From Prorocentrum cordatum (Eukaryota; Sar; Dinophyceae; Prorocentrales; Prorocentraceae), in NCBI GenBank assembly GCA_963575745.1, contig CAUYUJ010008113.1, forward strand, positions 76,001-140,000: 64,000 nucleotides of DNA. The letters are read 5' to 3'. Positions within the stretch are counted from its first letter, which is position 1; each line of letters starts with the position of its first letter. The notes beneath the pieces are model-generated. The model did no database searches. It saw only the letters and a program-made list of their open reading frames with translations, and was not told the origin of the DNA. Shown here piece after piece: positions 42,854 to 51,599 of the stretch. Both the position numbers and the translations under genes were made by a program.

Positions 42854-43606
42854 TTACCAGGGTAACTACCTCCCCACGCGATCACCATCGATGCCTCTCC
42901 TGCTCATTATCCTCATTCTTCCCTCAAGCGATCGGCATCGCTACCTCCCCCAAGCGATCACCATCGCTTCCCCTCCCTCTCATCATCCTCATTCTTCCCC
43001 AAGCGATCGACATCGCTACCTCCCCCAAGCGATCGCAATCGCTCCCCCTGTTCCTCATTCTCCCCCAGCGATCGGCATCGCGATCCACCTTCCCCCACCC
43101 CACCCCACCCCCGCCTACCCCCCACCCCCCAGCGATCGACATCGCTATCCTCCTCATCCTCCCTCTACTTCTCCTCATCCTCCTCCCCCCAGCGATCGGC
43201 ATTGCTATCCCCCCTCACCCCCAGCGATCGACATCGGTATCCTTCTCCTCCTCCTCCTCCTTCGTCTCCTCCCCCCAGCGATCGACATCGCTATCCCCTC
43301 TCCCCCAGCGATCGACATCGCTATCCTCCTCCTCCTTCTTATCCTCCTCCAAGCGATCGACATCGCTACCCCCCACCCCCCACCCAGCGATCGACATCGC
43401 TATCATCCTCATTATCCTGCTCCTTCTCCTCATTTCATATTCATAAGCATGCGGCGGCGCGATCCGCGGCCGCGGCCGCAGGCGGCGAACGCCACAGAGC
43501 GCCAGCGAGCCGCGACGAAGATGATGTCGGGCTCCAGGGTCGCCTCCCACATGTCGCTGGGAAGCGCCAGAGCCCGCTGAGCAGCGCCAAAGCCCGCTGC
43601 CACTGT

Positions 43607-44578
43607 TCAGAGCCCGCTGAGCTGCACCGACGCGCCCATCGTCTCGGCGACCTGCTCCCTCGCCGCCCTCAGGGACGTCTCCTCCTGCTCGAACGCCTGA
43701 GACGCCTTGAGGCACGTCTCCTTCGCCACCTTGGCGCAGCGCTCCGCCCGCTTCAGGCAGTCCATGAGCGCATCGGCCCGCGCCTTGCTGAGCCTGAACT
43801 CGGTCTCGGGGGGCACGTCGGGCAGCGAGACGTCTCCTGTCATGGGCGCCATGATCAGGTTCATCGCCGCGGGCGCCGCGGACGGCGCAGCCTTCCCCGT
43901 CAGGCCTGCAGTCGATTGCACCCGCAACTGCATATGCTGCTGTAGCTGCTGCTGCTGCTGCTGTATATGCTGCTGCTGCTGCCGCATCTGCTGCTGCTGC
44001 TGCTGCAGCTGCTCCGCCGTCTGCTGCAGCTTGTGCGCCGCCGCAGTCGCCAGGCTGGCCGCCGCCGCGGGGGCGCGGTCGTCTCCGCGGCCGCGGGGCG
44101 GCGTGCGCGGCGCGGGGCGGCCGCGGTGGCTGCGGTGGCTGCGGCTGCGGCTGCGCCTGCGCGCAGGCGATCGCGCGCGGCGATCGCGCCCGCGATTGCT
44201 GGCGGCCCCTGCGCTGGCGGCGGCCGCGGCGGCGGCCGCTGCGCTGGCGGCGGGCGCCGTCTTGTAGGGGTTGGCCGCGGTTGCCGCCGCCTTCTCGGCC
44301 TGGTGCTTCTGCCACGCCGCCACCTCGCTGTCGCTGAGGCGCTCCGCGTTGGCGTCGTCCAGGAGGCGGTTGATCTCCTCTAAGTTGGGCCCGCTCGCCG
44401 TCTTGAGAAACTTGTGGCTCTCCGCCGTCGACGTCGCCAAGTGGTTGAAGAGCCACTCCAAGCACTCCGCGTGGCTCTCCTTGTAGCACTTGGCCTTGCA
44501 GTTGCTGACGGGGCAGCCGACCGTGCACCACTCCTCCTCTGTCTTGACGGGGCAGGCTGCCGCGACGTCGGACGACAT
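43607..44578 (-). CDS. Element B gene 5: Cys-rich N-terminus, RS/Q-rich protein
   Basis: Start ATG 44576-44578 (MSSDVAAACPVKTEEEW). Upstream codons are only an ACCGAC-type repeat. The N-terminus has a spaced Cys/His set (CPVKTEEEWCTVGCP, then NCKAKCYKESHAEC), followed by LEWLFNHL. The middle is Ala-rich with an RS-type stretch (RRARSPARRRSRSRSHR). Then a Gln-rich coiled coil (QQQQMRQQQQHIQQQQ) and a helical C-terminus (RLSKARADALMDCLKRAERC), stop 43607. The N-terminal module resembles one repeated in dinoflagellate proteins of unknown function. It could bind zinc and nucleic acid. Intact frame. Confidence 0.6.
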   Translation of the reverse strand: MSSDVAAACPVKTEEEWCTVGCPVSNCKAKCYKESHAECLEWLFNHLATSTAESHKFLKTASGPNLEEINRLLDDANAERLSDSEVAAWQKHQAEKAAATAANPYKTAPAASAAAAAAAAASAGAASNRGRDRRARSPARRRSRSRSHRSHRGRPAPRTPPRGRGDDRAPAAAASLATAAAHKLQQTAEQLQQQQQQMRQQQQHIQQQQQQLQQHMQLRVQSTAGLTGKAAPSAAPAAMNLIMAPMTGDVSLPDVPPETEFRLSKARADALMDCLKRAERCAKVAKETCLKASQAFEQEETSLRAAREQVAETMGASVQLSGL

Positions 44579-44699
44579 GGTCGGTGCTGGCGACGGAGCT
44601 GGCGTCGGTGCTGACGACGGCGCTCGTGTCGGCGCTGGCGTCGGCGCGGGCGGGCGCCGATGGAGACACGCCCCGCTGGGCGCAGGCGATCCGCTCCGA

Positions 44700-44775
44700 T
44701 GGGCGCGCTGCGCGTGGAGCCGACAATGGCCATGCAATGCGTGCAATGATGCGTGCACTGTGAGCACAAGGCCAG
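44700..44775 (-). promoter_or_regulatory. Shared upstream box of genes 5 and 6 (gene 5 copy)
   Basis: About 55 bp with GCAATG, GCGTGCA and TGTGAGCACA, next to a 16-bp palindrome (44772). It matches 46545-46618 upstream of gene 6 (CAATGATGTGCGCAATGTGC). Each is followed, before the ATG, by a GC-rich GCGCC/ACCGAC-type repeat leader. Confidence 0.5.
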
Positions 44776-44959
44776 CGATCGGAATCGCTCCCCCACCCAA
44801 TTTTGTCGTCGTCGGTCGTCGCCTTTGTCAGTCGTCGCCAGAAGTCGTCACATCCCCTCAGCCAGCGATCGTAATAGCCATCCCCATCCTCACATCCCCA
44901 TCCACACATCGCAATCGTTAGTCGTCGGTCCTCATCCTCACATCCCCTCAGCGACGCCT

Positions 44960-45055
44960 CCCATCCCCTCAGCGATCGTAATCGCTATTGCACACACAAG
45001 CGATCGTAATCGCTATTGCACACACAAGCGGTCGTAATCGCGATTACAAACAATC
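44960..45055 (+). repeat. 27-bp tandem repeat containing the 16-bp palindrome
   Basis: Three units of AGCGATCGTAATCGCTATTG plus CACACACA. Confidence 0.8.
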
Positions 45056-45218
45056 TCTGCGCGTACACAAGAGATCGTTTTGCCACAGCGCCTGGAGCGG
45101 CAAGCGCATGCAGATCGCTTATGCGCGCCCACGGCGCGAAGAGGCGCCGCACCCCCAGCGCGCCGCGCCTGCAGCGCAGGCGCCAGCGGCGCCGCGCCAG
45201 GGCGCCGCGCGCCTCACG

Positions 45219-46479
45219 TCAGCCGCGACGGCGGCGGGACGGCGGCGGGGACGCCTCTGCGCCACGGCGGCAGCGGCGCTGTCGATGGCCTCGGCGCTGC
45301 CCCTGGCGTCGGCGCCGTTGCCAGCGGGCGCGCGGGCGACGCATGCGCGGGCGCACCGCGCGCGGCGCCGCGGCGGGCGGGGGCGGCCCCGCGGGGGGAG
45401 GAGCCAGGGAATCGCCCTTGCCGCCGCCCTTGCCGCCGCCCTTGACGCCGCTGCGGGGGTCGGGGCGCGACCCAGCGGGGACCTTGCCTGGCGCGCCGCC
45501 GCCGTACTTCTTCGCGAAGTACTCCCTGTTCCTCCCCCCGCGGTTGGCCCACTGCTTGGTGTTGGCGCGGTACCGCTGGCCGCGCCACGTCTCGGGCCCC
45601 CCCTCGGCTGGACCCGCAGGGCCGCGCTGCCACCACTGCAAGCCGAGGGCCTTCGCCGCCGCAGCCTCGCCGCGCAGGTCGGCGACCTGCTCCTCGGTGT
45701 AGCCCGCCCCCTGGCCAGCCGCGCGCTCCTCGTAGACCCTCGCCCACGCCGCCGCGGCCACGGCCTCAGGGGGGGGGGGCGGCACCCGAGGCGGGTGGGG
45801 CGGCGCCCGAGGCCATTGCGACCCCTTGGCGCGCGGGTCGAGGGCGCGCGGGCTGCGGCTCCGCGAGCGCTCCGCGGCCGTCGGCGCGGGCGGCGCGGGA
45901 GCCGCCGCTGGCGGCGCGGCCGCTGACTCCTCGGCCGCCGCAGCCGCTGCCGCCTGACGCACGGCCGCCAAATCGCGGCGCGAGACGCACGGCCGCGGCG
46001 CGCTGAGCGACAGCGACGAGCGGCCCGACTGGCCGCCCGACGAGCGGCTGTCGCGAGGATCGCGCGCCTGCGGCGAGGACACGACCTCGACGAGGGGCGC
46101 CTCCTCGCGAGGCACCGCCTCCTCCTCCTCCTCCTCCGCCGCCTGCTCCTCCGCCGCCGCGGGTTCCTCGACCTCCGCGCCCTCCTCGCCTGGCGACGCC
46201 GCAATCTCCAGGAGCACGTCTGGCGCATCGTGCGTCTCGACCTCCGCGCCCGCCTCGGACGCCTCCTCCTGCTCCTTCGCGGCGGCCTCTGTTAAAGGAG
46301 ACTCCTGCTCCTCCGCGGCCTCGGGCGGCGCCTCCTCCCCGTGCTCCTCCGCGGCCTCGGGCGGCGCCTCCTCATGAGCAGCCAACGCCGCGTTTGCGAA
46401 GACGTCCGCGGCCTCGTTCGCGAAGGCGAAGAACTCCTCGGCGGCATCGCGACGGCCGCGGCTGTGGGGCGGCGCCATG
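45219..46479 (-). CDS. Element B gene 6: acidic/basic protein with GGRNREYF motif
   Basis: ATG 46477-46479 (MAPPHSRGRRDAAEEFFAFA) is chosen because upstream codons are a repeat leader. The first half is Glu/Ala-rich with repeated EEAPPEAAEE. The middle has RSRSRSP. The C-terminal module is YTEEQVADLRGEAAAAKALG, then WRGQRYRANTKQWANRGGRN and REYFAKKYGGG, followed by a Gly/Lys/Arg tail, stop 45219. The 'RGGRNREYFAKKY' module resembles one repeated in dinoflagellate unknowns. Intact frame. Possibly RNA or DNA binding through the Gly/Arg tail. Confidence 0.55.
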
Positions 46480-46544
46480 GCGGCGCTGGTGCAGGCGCAG
46501 GTGTAGGCGCTGGGCCTGGTGTAGGCGCTGGCGCGCCACCTGCT

Positions 46545-46618
46545 GGGCCCCAAATGGCTAGTGTGATGCATGCAATGATGTGCGCAATGTGCGCACATGC
46601 CCAGCGATCGCCATCGCT
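46545..46618 (-). promoter_or_regulatory. Shared upstream box of genes 5 and 6 (gene 6 copy)
   Basis: See the copy at 44700-44775. The conserved blocks are CATGCAATGATG and GCGCAATGTGCGCACATG, then the 16-bp palindrome at 46602. Confidence 0.5.
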
Positions 46619-47024
46619 CCTCCGCCTCTTGCTCTTCCACCTCATCCACCTCCCCTCCCATCACCACGTCCACTCTAGCGATCGCCATCGCTGCAATCTC
46701 CATCACCATCTCCACGACAGCTGCAATTCCACTCGCTGAAATCCCCAAGCGATCGCCATCGCTGCAATCTGCACTCGCTGCAAACTAATCTACAATCCCT
46801 GCAACCACAATCGATCATCATCGCTGCCCTGCCCAACCGACCTCAAGCGATCCCCATCGCTGTCATGCAACTCCATCCCTGCACCCCCCCGAACAACCAT
46901 CCCTACACCAAGCGATCATCATCGCTGCCCCTCCTCCACCACTCCCTATTCATAGCCATAATCGGCTATCTAGTCGTGTGCGAGCACACGCATGCAGGCT
47001 GCATCGTCGCAGCACCCCTGCCGA

Positions 47025-48509
47025 TCAAGTGTGGATGCCGAGCTTCTTCTCCTGTTTGCGCACCCACTTCTTAGCCGCAGCGATCGCCTTGTCGCTGCTG
47101 CCGCCGTGGTCGCTGAACTTGATGGCCGTCGACTGGCCTGGACCTTTCATACCCGTGCGGCACATGACCTGGTTGCGGGACCATTCCACCGCATATGCGG
47201 GTTTCGGTGGTTTCTTGACCCCCTTCGCGCCCACGTGCTTGGCCTCAGTCTTCTTCTTCTTCTTGTTCTTCCTCTTCGCATTGGCCTTGGCTTTGGGGGG
47301 CGCGGGGTGGCCGTCGCCAGCGGCCTTGCGCTTCTTCTTCATCGGCGGCGGCGGCTCCGCCTCCTCCACGCCGTCGGCGCTCTTGTTATCGGAGTCGCCC
47401 CCGTCGCTGCCCTCCGACTCGTCTTCGCTCGGCGGCGTCTTGGCCACATCTGGCAGGCATTGTTTGCCGCCGAGCTTCGCGAAGATCTTGTCCCTGGCCT
47501 CCTCCACGCTGTGCGTCGTCGGCGGCGGCGCCGACTCCGTGTCGCCGATCGGAATCGCGCCGTCCGTGGCGGGCGCAATGGGCTGCGGAGTGTAACGCCT
47601 GCATGGCACGCCGTCTCGCGCACCTTGGCGGTCGCCACCCTGCATCGTCATCGCCCTTTCCGCGAGCTGCAACGCCATGTCGACGGACGACCGATTGCCA
47701 TCGGACGTGGCCTTGAGGCGAGCCTTGGACTCTCGCATCGGGACCGCGTCGCACAGCACCATCAACATGGTGCGGTCCAGCGGGCACTCGTTTGCTGGGG
47801 CCTCCCCTCCGCCACCATACGCGCGCGAGTACCACTCGGGGTGCACCTTCGGCATGTCAGTCGGGTCCGCAGGGAGCTCGCTGACGAAGGACGGCTCGGT
47901 CGCGGCAAGCTGCTTACACAACTTCCACGGCAGGAGCTTCTTGGCGTATGTTTTCGCCCGCTTGAAATAGCCCCACTGTGCCATCGGACACATGCGCATC
48001 GTCCAATCGAAGCCGTCCACGAGGAGGGCGACGCACGCCGCCAGTTGAACCGTCGGCTCATGCAGCGTGCGCCACCCGAGGGATTTGCAAGCCTGCAGGA
48101 CGACCGCAACCCGACCCATGAAGTCGTTGCGCTCGTCCAGGATCTTGTCCCACTGCCTCTTCGTGAGGTAGGCGAGGATGGACGAGAAGTCCTGCATCGG
48201 CGTCCTGCCCGACCCCGCCAGCTCCGCGCTTGCGGCCGCGTTAGCGGCCAACATTTGCGCTGAGGCCGTCGCCAACGTCGTGACGCGGCCGAGCAGCGTG
48301 GCAAGCGCCCTCTTGCCGAAAGGCATCTGGCCGATCTCCAGGACCAGCATGGCCGAGTCCTCGGCGGAGATGAAGGCCCACGGCGCCATGATGGCCATCG
48401 CCATGGCGCTCTGCGCCTCCGCGATCTCCTTGTACGCGTCGGACTTCTTCCCGATCTGGGCGAGGACCGACTTGGCGGCCTTCAGCTGCTTCACCAGGTC
48501 GGCCGCCAT
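47025..48509 (-). CDS. Element B gene 7: ~494-aa protein of dinoflagellate type
   Basis: ATG 48507-48509 (MAADLVKQLKAAKSVLAQIG). Helical N-terminal region of about 250 residues with FISAEDSAMLVLEIGQMPFG, LAYLTKRQWDKILDERNDFM and MCPMAQWGYFKRAKTYAKKL. The middle is disordered and acidic (PPSEDESEGSDGGDSD), then Lys-rich (KRKNKKKKKTEAKH). The C-terminal module is YAVEWSRNQVMCRTGMKGPG, then STAIKFSDHGGSSDKAIAAA and KKWVRKQEKK. That C-terminal module loosely recalls an AP2-type DNA-binding fold, but the match is weak. Intact frame. A conserved AGCCG-AACGGCT box lies upstream (about 48540-48580). Confidence 0.55.
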   Translation of the reverse strand: MAADLVKQLKAAKSVLAQIGKKSDAYKEIAEAQSAMAMAIMAPWAFISAEDSAMLVLEIGQMPFGKRALATLLGRVTTLATASAQMLAANAAASAELAGSGRTPMQDFSSILAYLTKRQWDKILDERNDFMGRVAVVLQACKSLGWRTLHEPTVQLAACVALLVDGFDWTMRMCPMAQWGYFKRAKTYAKKLLPWKLCKQLAATEPSFVSELPADPTDMPKVHPEWYSRAYGGGGEAPANECPLDRTMLMVLCDAVPMRESKARLKATSDGNRSSVDMALQLAERAMTMQGGDRQGARDGVPCRRYTPQPIAPATDGAIPIGDTESAPPPTTHSVEEARDKIFAKLGGKQCLPDVAKTPPSEDESEGSDGGDSDNKSADGVEEAEPPPPMKKKRKAAGDGHPAPPKAKANAKRKNKKKKKTEAKHVGAKGVKKPPKPAYAVEWSRNQVMCRTGMKGPGQSTAIKFSDHGGSSDKAIAAAKKWVRKQEKKLGIHT

Positions 48510-49126
48510 GGCGCCCGCGGGCGTCACTCGCGTCGCGCACGCGGGCGTCACCCGCGACTACAAAGCCGACAACGGCTATGCACAGCGATCGTTCAAAACG
48601 ATTGCCGCCTACTTAAGTTAGCGATCGGTATCGCTTCTCTGCTTCTCCCTCCTCCTCCCCGCCCTCCCCCAAGCGATCGCTGTCGCTTCTCCTTCTCCTC
48701 CTCCTCCTCCTCCAAGCGATCGCCATCGCAACCTCCCCCCATCCCCCTCCTCCTCACACAAGCGATCGCCATCGCTACATCCCCCGTCCCTCCCCCTCCT
48801 CCTATGATCCCTCCTCCACCTCCTCCTCCTCCTCTCTTGTTTTTGCAACCCGTAGGGTTCGGTCCGTGCACGTCCTACTCCCCCCTCCCCCCCTCCCCCA
48901 AGCGGTCGCCATCGCTGTTCCCCCCGTCGCCCCTCCTCCTCCTTCTGGGGGAGGTGAAGCGACGGCGATGACGATGAGGAGAAGGAAAAAAGATGAGGAG
49001 AAGGAAAGCGATGTCGATCGCTGAAAGGAAGGTGGATGATGATAAAGGAGATCACTGAGCGCCGCGCGCAGCCGCTCTGCCTCGTGGAGGCGCGCGGGGC
49101 TCGCGCGCGCGGGGCGCGGAGGCGCG

Positions 49127-49903
49127 ATGTGGGGTGCTCCGCGCGAGCTCGCGCAGGGGGCTCGCGCTTTGGCGCTCAGGCGCCAGCGCGACAACCTGCT
49201 GCAGCAGCTCGCGGAGGCGGATACCCCCTCCTCCCAGCGATCGCCATCGCTCTCCCCCGAATCCTCCTCCTCCGCTTCCTCCCCTTCCTCCTCCTCCTCC
49301 ACCTCATCCTTCCCCCTCCTCCCCCTCCTCGCCCCTCCCCCCACCCCCTCCTCCCTTCACTCCACCGCCCCTCTCCCCCTCCCCCCGCCTCTGCAGACTG
49401 TCAACGCGGAGCAGACAGAGCGCGCCGTGCAGCTCTCGCTGTGGCTGGAGGAGGCGGGAAACGATGACGACGAGACGACGACGACGGCGGCGGCGACGAC
49501 GACGACGAATGAGGCGGAGCGCGAGCTAGCGATCGCGATCGGCGAGAGGGACGCGGCGCTGCGGCGGGAGGCGGAGCTGAAGGCGGAGAACGCGCAGCTG
49601 AGGAAGGAGGCGCAGGGGGCGCAGCTGCTGCGGAGGGAGGAGCAGGCGCGCCTTCAGGCGGAAAATGCGCAGCTGAGGGCGGAGAAGGCGGAAAAGAAGA
49701 AGAAGAAGAAGAAGGAGAAAAAGGAGAAGAAGGAGAAGGGGGCGGCGGCGAAGGCGAAGGCGGCGGCGAAGGCGGCGAAGGCCAAGGCGGCGCGCGCCGC
49801 GGCGAAAGCGCCAGCGGCGGCGAAGGCGCCGCCAGCGCCGCCAGCGGCGCCAGCGGCGGCGAAGGCGCAAATGCCGCCGCCGTCGACTCCGCCTCCGCGG
49901 TGA
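49127..49903 (+). CDS. Element B gene 9: coiled-coil protein, paralog of gene 2
   Basis: The only plus-strand gene of element B. From ATG 49127 it reads LAQGARALALRRQRDNLLQQ. A Ser/Pro/Leu stretch at 49217-49396 is C/T-rich, holds a 16-bp palindrome and ends CCTCTGCAG, so it is probably a 180-bp GC-AG intron (phase 0, open either way). Then VNAEQTERAVQLSLWLEEAG and NDDDETTTT...NEAEREL (shared with gene 2), a coiled coil (AELKAENAQLRKEAQGAQLL), a poly-Lys run and an Ala/Lys/Pro tail, stop 49901-49903. The flipped palindromes and the GATCACTGAGCGC box upstream mirror gene 2. Probably nuclear. Function unknown. Confidence 0.55.
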   Translation: MWGAPRELAQGARALALRRQRDNLLQQLAEADTPSSQRSPSLSPESSSSASSPSSSSSTSSFPLLPLLAPPPTPSSLHSTAPLPLPPPLQTVNAEQTERAVQLSLWLEEAGNDDDETTTTAAATTTTNEAERELAIAIGERDAALRREAELKAENAQLRKEAQGAQLLRREEQARLQAENAQLRAEKAEKKKKKKKEKKEKKEKGAAAKAKAAAKAAKAKAARAAAKAPAAAKAPPAPPAAPAAAKAQMPPPSTPPPR

Positions 49904-50304
49904 GGCCGCGCGCCCGCAAGCGCGGAGCGCGCCGCGCGCCCGCAAGCGCGAAAACAAAAGACCAGCGATCGTAATCGCTATCCCCTCGTCCTCTTCCCCC
50001 CACCCCGCCCTCCCCCAAGCGATCACCGTCGCTTCTCTTCCTCCTTCCCGTCCTCATCCTCCTCCTTCCAAGCGATCGACATCGCTTCACCTCCCCCAGC
50101 GATCGCCATCGCTTCTCCTCCTCCTCCTCCTCCTCCTCCTCCTCCTCCTCCTCCAAGCGATCGCCATCGCTACCTTCCTCATCCCCCTCCTCCTCACCCA
50201 AGCGATCGCCATCGCTTCTTCTCCTCCTCCCCATCCAAGCGATCGACATCGCTACCTTCCCCATCCCCCTCCTCCCCACCCAAGCGATCGCCATCGCTAC
50301 CGCG

Positions 50305-50637
50305 GCGAGCACCCACCAGGCGGCGCCGCGACGAGCTCCAGGTCGATGGGCAAATCCCAAATCCTGAAAAACCTCTTTCAAATCCAGGTAACCTCCCCAA
50401 ATCCAGAAAACCTCACCAAATCCAAAAAACAATTTCCCCAAATCCGAAAATCGTTCCTGAAAACTACATCCACCTCCTCCTCCTCATCCCTCCTCCCCCT
50501 CCTCCTCCTCCTCCTCGTCCTCATCCTCGCCCTCCTTCTCGTCCTCTTCTGCGTGGGGGCCGCGGGCCGCGACGTCCCTGCGGCGCGGCGGGCGGGCGCG
50601 CGGCGGGAGGGGAAGAGAAGCGAAGGAGGGATGGAAG
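50305..50637. other. Non-coding right arm of element B
   Basis: Begins where the last 16-bp palindrome ends. It contains CAAATCC(A/G)GAAAA(C/T)C units (50355-50460, about 20 bp each) and a CCT tract (50470-50550). No gene is seen. Confidence 0.5.
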
Positions 50638-50879
50638 GAAGTTATAAGTTACTTATAAGTAACATATATGTTACTTATAAGTATTGCATCTCAGCACGGG
50701 TAAGTAACTTAGCGGTAGTTATAAGTATCTTCCAGCGTCATTAATAATCAGCGAAATACTTATAACTAACCTAAGTATAGTTATGCGACAAGACAAATAC
50801 TTAAGGGCACATAGAAATAGTTAGAAATACTTAGGTACTTATCCCTTGCTATAAGTATCTTATACCTAGCTGTACCTAT
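50638..50879. repeat. Element B right subterminal repeats
   Basis: AT-rich, with ACTTATAAGTAAC, TTATAAGTATCTT and similar motifs. Counterpart of 34606-34745. Confidence 0.8.
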
Positions 50880-50913
50880 GGTGCAACTAGCATAAGAACC
50901 ACCATTCTCGAAG
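50880..50913 (-). repeat. Element B right terminal inverted repeat
   Basis: Reverse complement of the left TIR with two mismatches. Confidence 0.85.
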
Positions 50914-51009
50914 TGGAGCTGCTTTGCCGCCTGGAGGAGGAGGAGGGAGGAGAGGAGGAGGAGGAGGAGGGAGGGAGGAGGGGGTCTTCGCCTCCCCCCC
51001 CCGCGCCAT

Positions 51010-51320
51010 GCTGCCCCCCCGAGGGGGGTGCCCGGCACCGGGGGGGGGGGGGGCCGGCACCGGGGGGGGGGGGGGGGGGGGGGGGGCCGGCACCGGGGGG
51101 GGGGGGGGGCCGGCACCGGGGGGGGGGTGCCGGCACCGGGGGGGGGTGCCGGCACGGGGGGGGGGGGTGCCGGGGGGGGGGGGTGCCGGCACCGGGGGGG
51201 GTGCCGGGGGGGGGGGGGGCCGGCACCGGGGGGGGGGCGGTGCCGGCACCGGGGGGGGGGTGCCGGCACCGGGGGGGGGGTGCCGGCACCGGGGGTGGGG
51301 GGGGGGTGCCGGCACCCCCT
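51010..51320. repeat. G-rich minisatellite with GGTGCCGGCACC core
   Basis: About 14 units of 16-30 bp: poly-G of variable length followed by the perfect palindrome GGTGCCGGCACC or GGCCGGCACC. It is strongly G-quadruplex prone. Pro-, Gly- and Arg-rich ORFs on both strands are shadows. Confidence 0.9.
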
Positions 51321-51334
51321 GGGCCGGCGGGGAG

Positions 51335-51500
51335 TCCCGGGGCCCGGTTCGGTTCCACCCGGTTCGGGCTTGCCGTGCGGGCCGGTTTCGACCGGCCGGT
51401 TCGGTTCGAACCGCCCGGTCCGGTTTCAGCCGGTCCGGTTCGGGCTCCGGTTCGGGCGGCTCGGTTGCAGGAGCCGCCGGTTCACGGTTACCAGTTCGGT
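51335..51500 (+). repeat. GGTTCGG/CCGGTTTC repeats
   Basis: Units such as CCGGTTCGGTTC and CCGGTCCGGTTTC, in the same class and orientation as those at 34050-34235 on the other side of element B. Confidence 0.75.
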
Positions 51501-51599
51501 TCGGACTCTTCTTGCACTATGTCGACGACGACGATGACGACCACCACCACGACGAGGAAACTGGGGACAAAGGAAAAGAAAGACGATGAGGGCAACGAT

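Larger units (their letters stand above)
34752..50300. repeat. Interrupted palindrome family AGCGAT-N4-ATCGCT (65-70 copies)
   Basis: Core AGCGATCG(C/A/G/T)CATCGCT, with 6-bp arms and a 4-bp spacer. Spacer variants include CGCC, CGAC, CGGC, CGTA, CCCC and CACC. Clusters lie at 34752-34810, 35490-35960, 36815-37065, 39258-39455, 42450-42495, 42873-43400, 44770-45045, 46600-46925, 48565-49025, 49237 and 49962-50300. They fill nearly all intergenic DNA of element B, separated by 10-40 bp of C/T-rich sequence. For the minus genes, and also for the single plus gene (copies at about 48957 and 49009 are flipped), the copies upstream of the start have the same orientation relative to transcription. 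Function is unknown. Promoter, protein-binding or hairpin roles are possible. Confidence 0.85.
34572..50913. mobile_element. Element B: giant multi-gene DNA element with TIRs
   Basis: Bounded by 34-bp terminal inverted repeats (34572-34605 and 50880-50913) that differ at two positions. Each is followed inward by AT-rich subterminal repeats of the ACTTATAAGTA/TAAGTAAC type. Between them lie about nine compact genes, eight on the minus strand, one of them transposase-like. The non-coding DNA is packed with an interrupted 16-bp palindrome that I saw nowhere else in the window, and a 330-bp palindrome sits at the midpoint. Base composition changes sharply at both TIRs. An 8-bp direct repeat GCCGCCTG abuts the left TIR (34564-34571) and lies 12 bp outside the right one (50926-50933). 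This layout fits a DNA transposon or transposon-like virus relic. The family name is left open. Confidence 0.75.

Noticed and set aside
42519-45055. CRISPR array
   Set aside because: The repeats are short, variable and lack unique uniform spacers. No cas-like gene is present.
34752-50300. The palindrome contains GCGATCGC, the cyanobacterial HIP1 sequence
   Set aside because: The repeated unit is a longer 16-mer with a variable centre, arranged in C/T-rich spacers between eukaryote-type genes, and it is confined to one element. Nothing else suggests cyanobacterial DNA.
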